From Monoplex corrugatus (lineage: Eukaryota; Mollusca; Gastropoda; Littorinimorpha; Ranellidae): a stretch of DNA of 64,000 bases. The position numbers and the translations under genes were made by a program. The stretch lies in assembly GCA_030674185.1 (NCBI GenBank), contig CM060305.1, positions 171,596,834 through 171,660,833 on the forward strand. Reading direction: 5' to 3'. Position 1 is the stretch's first letter. The number at the start of each line of letters is the position of its first letter. The notes beneath the pieces are model-generated. The model searched no databases and was not told the origin of the DNA. It saw nothing but the letters and a program-made list of their open reading frames with translations. This document shows, piece by piece, positions 35,378-45,897 of the stretch.

Positions 35378-38300
35378 ATGGTCAGCTTTCACGGAACTTC
35401 ATCGAAACGCTGCAAGCTGTTCATGGAGCTGACCTACACAGATTTTGTGACAAATCAGCCACGTGTTGTACGTGTGTGTGATCAGTATAGCAAACCAGCA
35501 ACAGTTCTTCCTTCCTCACATCTCCAACTTCATGTTGGACACCAGGAGCATTACTCTTTTCTTTACAACAGCAGACTGAAAATCGTCTTTTCGTTTCATG
35601 TGTTAATTGCCCAACCTCTGAAACTACCCAGTGGGTTGTTCAACTGTTCTGGGGATGGTTATTCCAGCTTTCAGTATCACCTGCACTGCAACCTGAAGAA
35701 AGAGTGTGAAGATGGACGGGACGAAACAGAACACTGTCCCTTCAGCAGTCCTGGTTGTCAGGGTTTGGTGGCTTCAGCTAGCAAATGTTTTAGGTCCATC
35801 AAGGTAAAAACGGCCTTTACATACACATTAGCAAGATATGAGTGCCAGAAGATAGGTGGAAATCTGGCTTCAGTAAGAACTAAACAGGAGCTGGAAGATT
35901 TCAGTCATGTATTTAAAAGTCATACTGATTATAAAGTTCTGATTGGTTATACCCTTGGCTGGACATCCGGGCCTGTGATGTACAGTAAGTTTCGCAGGTT
36001 GTCCGACCACAGCATCATGTACAACGACGTGCTCTACATGCGCAAGTATTACAAGTTTTATCCTAGCAGGACTGTCAAGGGTTTTTTCTTCTCTGAAGTG
36101 CTGACAACACCTGACTTAAGGGATTTAGAGTCTGCCTTTAGTGATGAAATAGCTTGCCAGGTCAAGTCACGGGCACAAACCCTGTCTTTCATGCCTGCTG
36201 TGGAGTTGTCCTTCCAACCACGTTCAGGTAAGTCAGCCTTCACACAGACACAACAAGTCTTACTGCTGTGCTCAGATAAGCACGTGATACACACTTGTCT
36301 CTCGTGCGATCATCAGAGTCCTTGTTTACAGACTGTCTACTGGCAGTCGTGTGTGTTTTGGACGGTGAGTGCCTGGAATAGAATTGTGGTTCCAGGAGAA
36401 AGCACCACGTTTGCTGAGGCCATGTTTACTTGTGCTGATAACCTGATGACACTGATGTACACTTTCGTGTGTGACTTTAGACAAGACTGTAGGGATCTCA
36501 GCGATGAATCATTCTGTGAACATCCTTCATGTGACGGCTACCTGTGTCCGAACGGTCAGTGTGTATCGCATGATCAGCGTCACAACCAAGTGTCAGACTG
36601 CTGGGACAACGGGGACGAATTTGGTCTGACAGAGGAGGGTGAGATACAAGAGGAGGCCACTGAAGAACAACGACTGTTCATTAACCTGGATGGCACAGGA
36701 TATTTCAATCAGCAGATGATGAAAGATGACCACTCTTGTCCTGACACTCATTACTGGTGTCGGCAATACTGGTCCTACTGTCTGCCAGTATACACACGTT
36801 GTAACGGATTTTCTGACTGCACTCTTGGAGAAGATGAACACACCTGTGAGACAATGACGTGTCCTGGTTTCTACCGATGTCGAGATTCGAGAGTGTGCGT
36901 GCATTTGGACCATCTGTGTGATGGCTGGGGTCAGTGTCCACAGCGTGACGATGAATGGCTGTGTGACACGATCTGTCCTGAAGGCTGTTTGTGTCAAGGT
37001 CACTCATATCTGTGTTCTCGACCTTTCCCTGTTGCGTGCTGTCCTCAGCTCCGCTACACAGACGCCACAGGGTCAGGGATGACGCTGGATGAGTTCAGTA
37101 ACAGTACGTACCTTGTTTATCTCAATCTGTCCTCCTGCTTCCTGTTCAATGTATCCAGCGTCAGTCTTCCTAACTTGCAATTTTTGGATGTGACACACAA
37201 TCAACTGACAGTTGTAGACATGAACGTGTTTCTTGCGCTGCCCAATTTAAAGACTTTGATGTTGGCAAACAATCCTTTGACATGGGCGACCTGTCAGTTA
37301 TCTAGTATACATTTTACACTGAGAAAGGTTGATTTATCAAGAACACGCTTACAGAGTTTTAACAATAAACTGGGTATGTACTTTTATAAAGTAAAAAACC
37401 TGAATCTCTCCTTCTGTGCCATTCAGACGATCGGGTCTCGGGGTTTTATAAATACACCCAAACTGATGCAACTCGATATTAGAGGTAACCCAGTCAAGGC
37501 TTTTCCTACAGAAATGTTATCAGAGTTGCAGGATTTAAGACATATCGCTTCCTCCAACTTCAGATTTTGCTGTGACGACGTGCTACCCAAGCAGGCCAAG
37601 GAAGTGATATGTTCAGCACCAGAGGCTGTGTTGTCTGGATGTACAAGTCTGTTACCTGATCAGCTGCACCGGTTTGTGTTCTGGTTGGTCAGCACGATGG
37701 CCATTGTATGTAATCTGTGTTGCTTCCTCACCCCCTTCATAGACAAGAAGACATTTGGAACTAAATTCATCATCTTCATCACCCAACTGCACGTCGCTAA
37801 ACTCTGTATGGCATCCCACCACAGCATAGTCACCATAGCCAGTGAAGTATTTCTTGGTAACTACGTTCATCACGAAAAGACATGGACCAATAGTGTAATT
37901 TGCAAGGTTGCTGGTTTTCTTTCCGTTCTGTCCAATGAGGTGTCAGTTTTGATCCTCTGGTTTATGACACTGGATCACATCATTGTCCTTTGTTTCCCCT
38001 TAACCATGTGGACATTCAATAGACGTCTGACAGCTGCAGCTTGTGCAGTGTCATGGTGTGTTGGACTTTTGTTGTCTGTGATACCATTTTTTCCTGGACT
38101 GTCACACTGGGGCCTTGACTACCTGTCTGGTTTGTGTTGTCTGACGTTACTAGATTCAAGCATGTCCAAGCCGGATTTCACATGGTTGACAGTGATGGTG
38201 GCCTTCAACGTACTGGTGTGTTCAGTGGCTGCTTGTGGTCAGGTGGCAATATTCAGACAAACACCCATCTACCCTGTCGTCATGGATCCTGCCAAGCAGT

Positions 38301-38587
38301 CATTGTGTTCTTCAGCCCATCACGTGATCAAGGTGGTACTGACCGACTCTGTGTGCTGGTTCTCCATGGCTCTGTCCACTCTCCTGACGTCACACGCTGT
38401 TGGTATAACGGACAAAGCCCACGTGACCCTCTCTGTGTTCATGTTGCCGGTCAGCTCTGTTCTCAGCCCTGCTCTGTTTCTGGGGACAGTTCTGACACAG
38501 CGCTCACGACAAGCACGACAGGAACAACTCGTACACAGGCTGAAATCACGACTGGCCCCGGGACACAAATCATCCGTACAACAACAG

Positions 38588-38590
<3 letters not shown>
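35378..38590 (+). CDS. LDLa/C-type-lectin/LRR seven-transmembrane receptor, GRL101-like
   Basis: 1070 codons without an intron. Order by residue: second CUB-like segment (1-80); LDLa (about 86-125); C-type-lectin-like domain (about 126-260, no Ca/sugar motif noticed); LDLa modules near 350-381, 383-414, 452-489 and 492-529 with SDE/GDE/EDE acidic clusters; Cys-rich cap CPEGCLC (531-547); leucine-rich repeats (577-718); Cys-rich flank; seven hydrophobic segments near 764-786, 795-820, 841-871, 885-905, 934-958, 986-1006 and 1017-1038; a 31-residue basic tail. This is the plan of snail GRL101 and other LRR-containing GPCRs. The TM3/ECL2 cysteines are present (VICKV, SGLCCL). The usual activation motifs are altered: LDHII for DR(Y/F), CWFS for CWxP, SPALF for NPxxY. 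It acts, if made, at the plasma membrane; ligand unknown. The first Met is internal to the CUB-like domain, so the protein is N-terminally incomplete. Confidence 0.85.
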
Positions 38591-38620
<30 letters not shown>

Positions 38621-38645
38621 CGATGATGACGATGTTGACGATGCT
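38588..38645 (+). repeat. (TGA)n run beginning with the receptor stop codon
   Basis: The codons CAACAACAG are followed by TGA repeated about ten times, then TGACGATGATGACGATG and CTGCTGCTAC. The first TGA is the stop of the receptor ORF. The RTE-like families A, B and E end in the same way. Confidence 0.9.
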
Positions 38646-38995
38646 GCTGCTACTGCTAATACAAATAATATAATGATTATGGTAATTTAATTAGTATAGC
38701 AAAGCACATTACAGAAAATGCTATGATTACAAAAATAATTCGACAATGAAGCTTTGATATATACATGAAATGTCATTATGATTAAAACGTATAACAAAAT
38801 GAATAGCGATATGAATACATGTAGATATGACGTGGAACAAGTATAGAAAACCAGTATCTCGACACGTACTACACCATAGCACACCTCTACATAATTGTTT
38901 ACCTCCCCCACCACCACACACACTGAGAGCATTTGCATGAACAGAAGTTAAAAGAAATAACGAGCTCAGTGACTCATGTTGCAAATGCACTTTCA
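38646..38995. other. no feature seen
   Basis: AT-rich sequence downstream of the receptor. No clear AATAAA polyadenylation signal was found close to the stop codon. Confidence 0.5.
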
Positions 38996-40372
38996 TTGTT
39001 GCATGGCTTCCACACAGATCAGATCACTGACACATACACACAGTCTTATCTTACACAAGTGATGCATGGCTTCCACACAGATCACTGACACATACACACA
39101 CAGTCTTATCTTACACAACTAATGCATGGCTTCCACACAGATCACTGACACATACACACACACAGCATTATCTTACACAAGTGATGCATGGCTTCCACAC
39201 AGATCACTGACACATACACACACAGTCTTATCTTACATAACTAATGCATGGCTTCCACACAGATCACTGACACATACACACACACAGCATTATCTTACAT
39301 AACTAATGCATGGCTTCCACACAGATCACTGACACATACACACAGCATTATCTTACATAACTAATGCATGGCTTCCACACAGATCACTGACACATACACA
39401 CAGTCTTATCTTACATAACTAATGCATGGCTTCCACACAGATCACTGACACATACACACAGCATTATCTTACATAACTGATGCATGGCTTCCACACAGAT
39501 CACTGACACATACACACACACAGCATTATCTTACACAAGTGATGCATGGCTTCCACACAGATCACTGACACATACACACACAGTCTTATCTTACATAACT
39601 AATGCATGGCTTCCACACAGATCACTGACACATACATACACACAGCATTATCTTACACAAGTGATGCATGGCTTCCACACAGATCACTGACACATACACA
39701 CAGTCTTATCTTACATAACTAATGCATGGCTTCCACACAGATCACTGACACATACACACAGCATTATCTTACATAACTGATGCATGGCTTCCACACAGAT
39801 CACTGACACATACACACAGCATTATCTTACATAACTGATGCATGGCTTCCACACAGATCACTGACACATACACACACACAGCATTATCTTACATAACTGA
39901 TGCATGGCTTCCACACAGATCACTGACACATACACACAGCATTATCTTACACAACTGTTGCATGGCTTCCACACAAATCACTGACACATACACACACAGT
40001 CTTATCTTACACAACTGTTGCATGGCTTCCACACAGATCACTGACACATACACACAGCATTATCTTACACAACTGTTGCATGGCTTCCACACAGATCACT
40101 GACACATACACATAGCATTATCTTACATAACTGATGCATGGCTTCCACACAAATCACTGACACATACACACACAGTCTTATCTTACACAACTGTTGCATG
40201 GCTTCCACACAGATCACTGACACATACACACAGCATTATCTTACACAACTGTTGCATGGCTTCCACACAGATCACTGACACATACACATAGCATTATCTT
40301 ACATAACTGATGCATGGCTTCCACACAGATCACTGACACATACACACACAGTCTTATCTTACACAACTGACC
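38996..40372. repeat. 54-60 bp minisatellite, about 24 units
   Basis: Units GATGCATGGCTTCCACACAG, ATCACTGACACATACACACA and CAGCATTATCTTACATAACT. The length varies through the ACAC run, and CAGTCTTATC and CAGCATTATC alternate. Confidence 0.95.
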
Positions 40373-40694
40373 ATTTGATTATATTACAGATAGCGGGGCG
40401 AAGGGGAGAGAGGAGAAAGATGGCGGGAGGGGGAGGGACTAATACTAGTGATATTATCGTTTGAACAAATCAGTTCTTTAGAACTGCCATAGTGTTATAA
40501 AGAAGGACAAAGATTGCAGATGACGAATATCCAAGGAAATAAATTCGACATCTCTGTTATGGTTTCTATTATTCAATCGGGGAATGGCTGACCTCTCGCA
40601 TATGTCCAAATATTGAATGTCTAGGCCAACATCGTCTTCGTACATGCGGCATTTAGAAAAGAAAAACCCTCCCGGGAGCTAACCCACCCAGCTA
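40373..40694. other. no feature seen
   Basis: Spacer with a short GGGAGGGGGAGGG run near 40425. No gene. Confidence 0.5.
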
Positions 40695-41612
40695 CCCTAA
40701 ACTTTTCCTTTTTCCTTCTACCTGTATCCTGAGGTCTACCCTAAACTTTTACTTTTTCCTTGCGCCTGTATCCTGAGGTCTACCCTAAACTTTTACTTTT
40801 TCTTTCAGCCTGTGTCCTGAGGTCTACCCTAAACTTTTACTTTTTCTTTCAGCCTGTGTCCTGAGGTCTACCCTAAACTTTTACTTTTTCTTTCAGCCTG
40901 TGTCCTGAGGTCTACCCTAAACTTTTACTTTTTCTTTCAGCCTGTGTCCTGAGGTCTACCCTAAACTTTTACTTTTTCTTTCAGCCTGTGTCCTGAGGTC
41001 TACCCTAAACTTTTACTTTTTCTTTCAGCCTGTGTCCTGAGGTCTACCCTAAACTTTTACTTTTTCCTTCTGCCTGTGTCCTGAGGTCTACCCCAAACTT
41101 TTCCTTTTTCTTTCAGCCTGTGTCCTGAGGTCTACCCCAAACTTTTCCTTTTTCCTTGCGTCTGTATCCTGAGGTCTACCCTAAACTTTTACTTTTTCTT
41201 TCAGCCTGTGTCCTGAGGTCTACCCCAAACTTTTCCTTTTTCCTTCTGCCTGTATCCTGAGGTCTACCCTAAACTTTTACTTTTTCTTTCAGCCTGTGTC
41301 CTGAGGTCTACCCCAAACTTTTCCTTTTTCCTTCTGCCTGTATCCTGAGGTCTACCCTAAACTTTTACTTTTTCTTTCAGCCTGTGTCCTTAGGTCTACC
41401 CCAAACTTTTCCTTTTTCTTTCTGCCTGTATCCTGAGGTCTACCCTAAACTTTTACTTTTTCTTTCAGCCTGTGTCCTGAGGTCTACCCTACACTTTTAC
41501 TTTTTCCTTGCGTCTGTATCCTGAGGTCTACCCTAAACTTTTACTTTTTCCTTGCGCCTGTATCCTGAGGTCTACCCTAAACTTTTGCTTTTTCCTTCCG
41601 CCTGTATCCTGA
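40695..41612. repeat. 44-bp polypyrimidine-rich minisatellite, about 21 units
   Basis: Units CTACCCTAAACTTTTACTTT plus TTCTTTCAGCCTGTGTCCTGAGGT, alternating with CCTTCTGCCTGTATCC and CCTTGCGTCTG forms. About eleven units keep CTTTCAG, which together with the pyrimidine tract and CCTAAAC looks like a 3' splice site. Confidence 0.95.
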
Positions 41613-41734
41613 GGTCTCATTGAGAGACACAGTCGTTTGTCTGCGGCAAGGCAGGGGTGGGGGTGGGGTCTTCGGGAAGCGACATGTCACACGTGACCAA
41701 CGTTTCTGCCAGCGTGTCGCTCCGGCGTAGTGTA

Positions 41735-42371
41735 CGTTTATAGAGACGGCGGGTAGCGGGTTGCCGCGAGCTGGTTACTCGCGCTAGAAAACCCGCGCCT
41801 AATCACTCGCGCGGTTGGTGTTTATAGCAAAAGCGGGAAAAAGCCAGACGAGACGAGAGGAGACAACACACACTTCACATGCAGTCCAGGCCTTGCAGTA
41901 GCAAACAGACAAAATGGCTTCTTTTCTTGATGAATTTTTATTGTTAGACAGCAGTTTCACAAAGTTGCCTTCAATGTTCATCTCCATGCTGATTTCCTTC
42001 CACGCTTTGTCCACAAGATTCCTGTTGGCATATTCTTTAATTCTTTTGTCCCATATTAACGGTCTGTTGAAAACTGCAGTGATCAGTTGGTCAACATCCA
42101 TCTTGAGCCGTCGTGTATCAACAAATGGACGTGAGATGTCCGTGAACACAGCCACCAAAAGTACAGCCAACACAAAGTTCGGCGCGTCCCTGCGTACAAG
42201 AAATGGCAACTCTTTCTGGTAATTTCCCGCGCCGGTTGGCAGATTTGCCGCCTCGAGAGACCCGCGTCCTCTATGAACACTTGCAAACCGAAAATAGCAA
42301 CATTCCTCGCGCGAGTTCGCTCGGGTCGACTCGCGCGTGCGATTTCCCGAAACCCGCCGCCTCTATAAACG
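41735..42371. mobile_element. TIR-flanked element, candidate Harbinger-type derivative
   Basis: CGTTTATAGAGACGGCGGGT at 41735-41754 recurs inverted with one mismatch at 42352-42371. The ends are rich in CGCG, unlike the surrounding DNA. The 637-bp interior contains the MADF-like ORF on the minus strand. PIF/Harbinger elements are known to encode a Myb/SANT- or MADF-like second protein, so an internally deleted derivative is plausible. No transposase is present, and no 3-bp target duplication is evident at these limits, so the true ends may lie slightly outside. Confidence 0.5.
41799..42101 (-). CDS. truncated MADF-like DNA-binding domain protein
   Basis: Starting at Met 42101, the first 45 residues (MDVDQLITAVFNRP, then LIWDKRIKEYANRN, DKAWKEISMEM) match the start of the MADF domain, a Myb/SANT-related DNA-binding fold with a conserved 'LI..V..rP.LWd....Y..+...++aW..I'. 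The rest of the domain is replaced by an unrelated Ser/Lys/Cys-rich sequence. It is therefore truncated by deletion or cut by an exon boundary; I see no GT donor at the point of divergence. The wider frame opens at 42209, but the upstream residues do not look domestic to the fold. It lies between inverted repeats. Confidence 0.5.
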   Translation of the reverse strand: MDVDQLITAVFNRPLIWDKRIKEYANRNLVDKAWKEISMEMNIEGNFVKLLSNNKNSSRKEAILSVCYCKAWTACEVCVVSSRLVWLFPAFAINTNRASD

Positions 42372-42739
42372 CCAGCGTAGCCTTGGTCTCTTCTGCCGAC
42401 GCCGGTATATCTGGAGTTTTATGCGCGCTGGGCTGGCTGGTTGAGGAGCCTTGTGACATGTCCATACCATTTTATTTGCTACTTTTCTGTGTAATGTGTA
42501 AGGGTGTTACTCCTACCGTTTGTCTTATGGTCTCATGTCTGACCTGTGTGTAAGAATATTGTTAACTGCTGTCCTGTGACATTACATCTCGCAGGCCATT
42601 CATTTCTTTTTGGGTGATGTTGTCAGTGACCATGTCCGACACGTGTGTATGACAGCTGGGATAGCGGTGGCACTGATTAGTTTTCCTTTGGTGCTTCCAT
42701 CTACATTTTTTTGCCATTTAGATTTTGTTTTTCTTTTAC
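42372..42739. other. no feature seen
   Basis: Spacer after the TIR element. No supported gene or repeat. Confidence 0.5.
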
Positions 42740-42962
42740 CTTTTCTTCTTTCCAAAGCCTCTGATTATTTTGTTGAGATCCAGACCTGGATGATGCAGAA
42801 TGAATTATAATTAAATGGAGATGAGACTGAAACAATGCTCATTGGCACCAAGCACAATATTTCTACCGTATTCATTAGTTGTGTCTAACTAGGCGATGAC
42901 ACTACTATATTTTCTGATTCTGTCAAGAACCCTGACCTTGTTCTTGATCCTCAACTCTCCAG
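42740..42962 (+). mobile_element. degenerate L2/CR1-type LINE fragment
   Basis: Translation reads FVEIQTWMMQNEL, stop, LNGDETETMLIGTKHNIS, then after a further stop SDSVKNPDLVLDPQLS. It parallels NWMTHNRLQLNDDKTEAILIG and SDSAKNLGVCIDSTLS of copy C1. It is old, with in-frame stops, and is cut by the SINE at 42963. Confidence 0.65.
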
Positions 42963-43255
42963 GGAGAAGAGTGGCAGAATAGTTCAGACGTTCGCCTGCC
43001 TATAACTAAACTCGGGGTTCCAGGGTTCGCTCCCCGTAGGGGCCTCGACTTTTCTCCTAAGTTTGACAGGAAAATCGAACTGAACGTCTAGCTTTGCAAG
43101 GGGATGAAAAAGGAGTTGGACCCGTGTGCCTTCTGGCTGCGCACGCTCAAGATCCCACGGCAGCTGAAAATCGTGAAGAGCGGGGCACTGCCCAGCTGCG
43201 CTGATAATAAACATTGGAGAGACAGGTTGATTTCTCAGGTCCACCCTTGAAAACC
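42963..43255 (+). repeat. tRNA-derived SINE
   Basis: The head contains AGTGGCAGAATAGTTCAGAC (A-box-like) and, about 35 bp later, GGGTTCGCTCCCC (B-box-like), the spacing of a tRNA-derived RNA polymerase III promoter. The body of about 220 bp has a GC-rich stretch (CTTCTGGCTGCGCACGCTCA). It has no coding capacity and has inserted into, or next to, an old LINE fragment. Confidence 0.6.
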
Positions 43256-43269
43256 AATTAGCCGTTTTG

Positions 43270-43286
43270 CCTTTTAGAAGTCTTGG

Positions 43287-43325
<39 letters not shown>

Positions 43326-43694
43326 AGTGCCCTGCCGCATGGCGTTGGCGATCATGGCCCTCCATATGCATCTGTCCCTTGTTGCCGCAAGCACATCTTC
43401 CACCCTCTCTGTCCTCAGCCACCCTGCAAATACGTCCAATATTTTCCCCCTTAGTTTACCTGTGTTCTTTTTCCCTCTAGTTTTCCTGTTGTGATCAGGT
43501 GCTCTAATTCCCCTTTCCTCCCGAAATGGCCCATAAATGTTGCCTGTCTTTTCCAAATCTTCCTTATGAATGATCTTCTTGTGTCTGCCTCCTTCAAGAC
43601 TGTCTCGTTTGTTTTCTTTGCTATGCACGGAACTCTTAACATTCTTCTTAGAAACCACATTTCGGCTGCCTCAATCTTGCTCTGGCTTTGGTAA
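43270..43694 (-). mobile_element. RTE-A copy A9 (3' part)
   Basis: A (TCA)n tail of about 40 bp (43285-43325) followed on the minus strand by the C-terminal region of family A (QSKIEAAEMWFLRRMLRVP, KKTNETVLKEADTRRSFIRKI, NAMRQGT). One frameshift near 43480. The copy stops at CTCTGGCTTTG, where unrelated sequence begins. Confidence 0.87.
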
Positions 43695-43998
43695 AAAAAA
43701 TGTGAACATGAATATGAATCTGTGCGAGGGAGAGGGGATGGGCGCCGCCCTCGTGATGCTGGCCCCGGGAAAATTTGAGGTCTCTGCCACCTCATTCCCC
43801 TATGACCCCAGGGTTATGGCACTATCTAGGTATAACCTCAGGATCTGGCCAGCTCGTGGGTTTATGTGCAGGCTTGAGGCTTGTGCCGTGATCCCTCTGG
43901 ATCTTCTCCATCACATGGTACCAGTCACTTTAATGTATATGGAATTCATTCCGAGCGCGGAGACGTCATATTGAGAAATTGAAACTGAAACTGAAATT
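43695..43998 (+). repeat. dispersed repeat R1, copy 3 (3' part) with a different 5' sequence
   Basis: Positions 43825-43998 match the last 170 bp of the R1 copies (CTGGCCAGCTCGTGGGTTTA, GAGCGCGGAGACGTCATATT, GAAACTGAAACTGAAATT). The upstream 130 bp are GC-rich and not shared. The conserved core may therefore be the 3' end of a SINE family with variable 5' parts. Confidence 0.65.
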
Positions 43999-44009
43999 CA
44001 GCTCTCTAT

Positions 44010-44755
44010 GCAGAAAATCATTTCCCAAACTTGTCAGTCTTGTTACTGTTAACTGCAATGTTTCACTTCTATTCGCCGTTGTCTTTCAGCTTTAGCAGCA
44101 TCTAAACTTCCGACTTCTCTTGTCTTGTATCAATCATTTTAACTCTCTGCTCTCTGGCTGGCCTGCATCTTTCTTGCGTGCCTCCAGCGTTTTGAAAATT
44201 CCATGGCCTGTCTTGCCCTTCACAAAAAGAGGCGTGACCATGTCACTCCCTTGCTTCCCTTTCTCCACCGGCTGCCCGTTTCTGAAAGAATTTCACACAA
44301 AATCAACACATTATGCTACAAGTGTATCAGTGGCATTGCACCTATTTATCTTTGTGACCACCTCCGAATGTACACCTGGGCCCAACCTCTCCGTTCTGAT
44401 TCTGATACTTCTTGTTTTGAATTCCTCGATACAGACGCTCGTCGCCGTTCTTTTTGTGTCTGGTCCATACAACTGGAACGATCTTCCCTCATATATTCAA
44501 CAGTCACATACTTTGTCTTCCTTCAAGTCTAACTGAAAGGTATACCCGTTTGTCCAGCAGTGATTTCACTCTCCTGTACCCACCCTTTTCTTCATTCCCT
44601 TTCTTTCCTCCCACTCCTGGTTTGCGTGTGCCGTGTACCCTGAAGTGTTGGTCGTTACTGGGTGACCATTGGGTGGATGGTGAAAGTGCATGCTTAGGTT
44701 TGATTCTTATATCAAGATTTGGCGCTTTATAAATGTCATTCTTATCATTGTTAAA
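44010..44755 (+). mobile_element. degenerate L2/CR1-type LINE 3' end, copy F
   Basis: Broken frames read HFNSLLSGWPAS, HVTPLLPFLHRLPVSERIS, KINTLCYKCISGIAPIYLCDHLR and a GPYNWNDLP segment, parallel to SRIDYCNSLLSGLP ... LHWLPVSKRIQYKLDTMCYK in C1. It ends with ATCAAGATTTGGCGCTTTAT, an L2-like 3' end. Frameshifts and divergence make it an older, separate subfamily. Confidence 0.75.
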
Positions 44756-44819
44756 ATTCCCACTGCTGGTCCGTTTTCTGTTTTGGCCAGTCTGTTTATA
44801 GGCCATTTTGTTTCTTGAG

Positions 44820-45730
44820 CAAGACAGTATAGACTTCAGCTTAATGACGACAAAACAGAAGCTATCCTCATTGGCACCCGTCAGAAACTTTCTCAGCTGC
44901 CTCCTCTTTCTCTCCCATTATGTAACACATCAGTCCCAATTTCTGATTCAGCTAAAAACCTTGGTGTCTGCATTGACTCTACCCTCTCCATGAATAACTT
45001 TGTTTCTCAAACTGCCAGATCCTGCTACTATCATCTCCATCGTATAAAGCTGATCAGGAAGTATCTCTCTGTCGAAACAACTGCAAAACTCGTTCTCTCC
45101 TTCATAATGTCTCGCATTGACTATTGCAATTCACTCCTGTCTGGTCTTCCTGCCTCCACCATTCACATCCTACAGCGCATTCAAAACAATGCTGCACGCC
45201 TTGTACTCAAAAAGAAAAAAGCTGACCACATATCTCCTCTCCTGGCACAACTTCACTGGCTCCCTGTATCAAAGCGCATACAGTACAAACTAGACACCAT
45301 GTGCTACAAAAGCCTCAATAACGCAGCCCCCGATTACCTGTCAAGCCTACTTGAGATCTATGTTCCCTCACGTACCCTCCGCTCTGCCTCTGATCCTCTG
45401 ACTCTTCGCTTTCCACGCACTAAGCTCAATACCTATGGTCCACGAGCCTTCTCTGTTTCTGGTCCACTCTCCTGGAACAAACTTCCTCTCTCAGTCCGTC
45501 AGCAACCTACTTTTGTCTCCTTCAAGTCCGCTCTCAAAACTCACCTTTTCTCTCCTGCATAAAATCCTAACCTCACTCAACCCTCCCCTCTGCAGCCTGT
45601 CTCCGCTCGGAGGGAATCACATGGTTATAATATATAATTGTATGCTATGCTCTCTATAATTTTCCATTGCTTTTATTCTTGCTTTTATTGCTTTTATTCT
45701 TTCTCCCCATTTATAGCCATGCGTGTGTGT

Positions 45731-45771
<41 letters not shown>

Positions 45772-45897
45772 TGTGTGTGTGCGTGCGTGTGTGTGCGAGC
45801 GTGCGTGCCTGCGTGTGTGTCTGCTTCAGCGCTTAGATTTGATTTTATCAAGATTTTGCGCTATATAAATATTGTAATTATTATTATTATTATTATT
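44820..45897 (+). mobile_element. L2/CR1-type LINE 3' end, copy C3
   Basis: Begins at ATAGACTTCAGCTTAATGAC and is almost identical to C1 from there on. ORF 44990-45562 (190 codons), a 3' UTR with a GT run at 45722-45830, and the end GCGCTATATAAATATTG plus (ATT)n. The frame stays open to the LKTHLFSPA C-terminus. Confidence 0.9.

Noticed and set aside
36593..37007. Minus-strand ORFs of 100-136 codons inside the receptor
   Set aside because: Antisense shadows of Cys-rich LDLa coding sequence; no recognisable domain.
38134..38673. 179-codon ORF overlapping the receptor C-terminus
   Set aside because: Shadow frame of the receptor; ends in Met/Leu runs from the (TGA)n repeat.
40695..41612. Telomere-like CCCTAA motifs
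   Set aside because: CCCTAA occurs once per 44-bp unit as part of a larger repeat, not as a tandem hexamer.
42963..43060. Functional tRNA gene
   Set aside because: A- and B-box-like motifs are present but the cloverleaf is not credible and a long non-tRNA body follows; better read as a SINE head.
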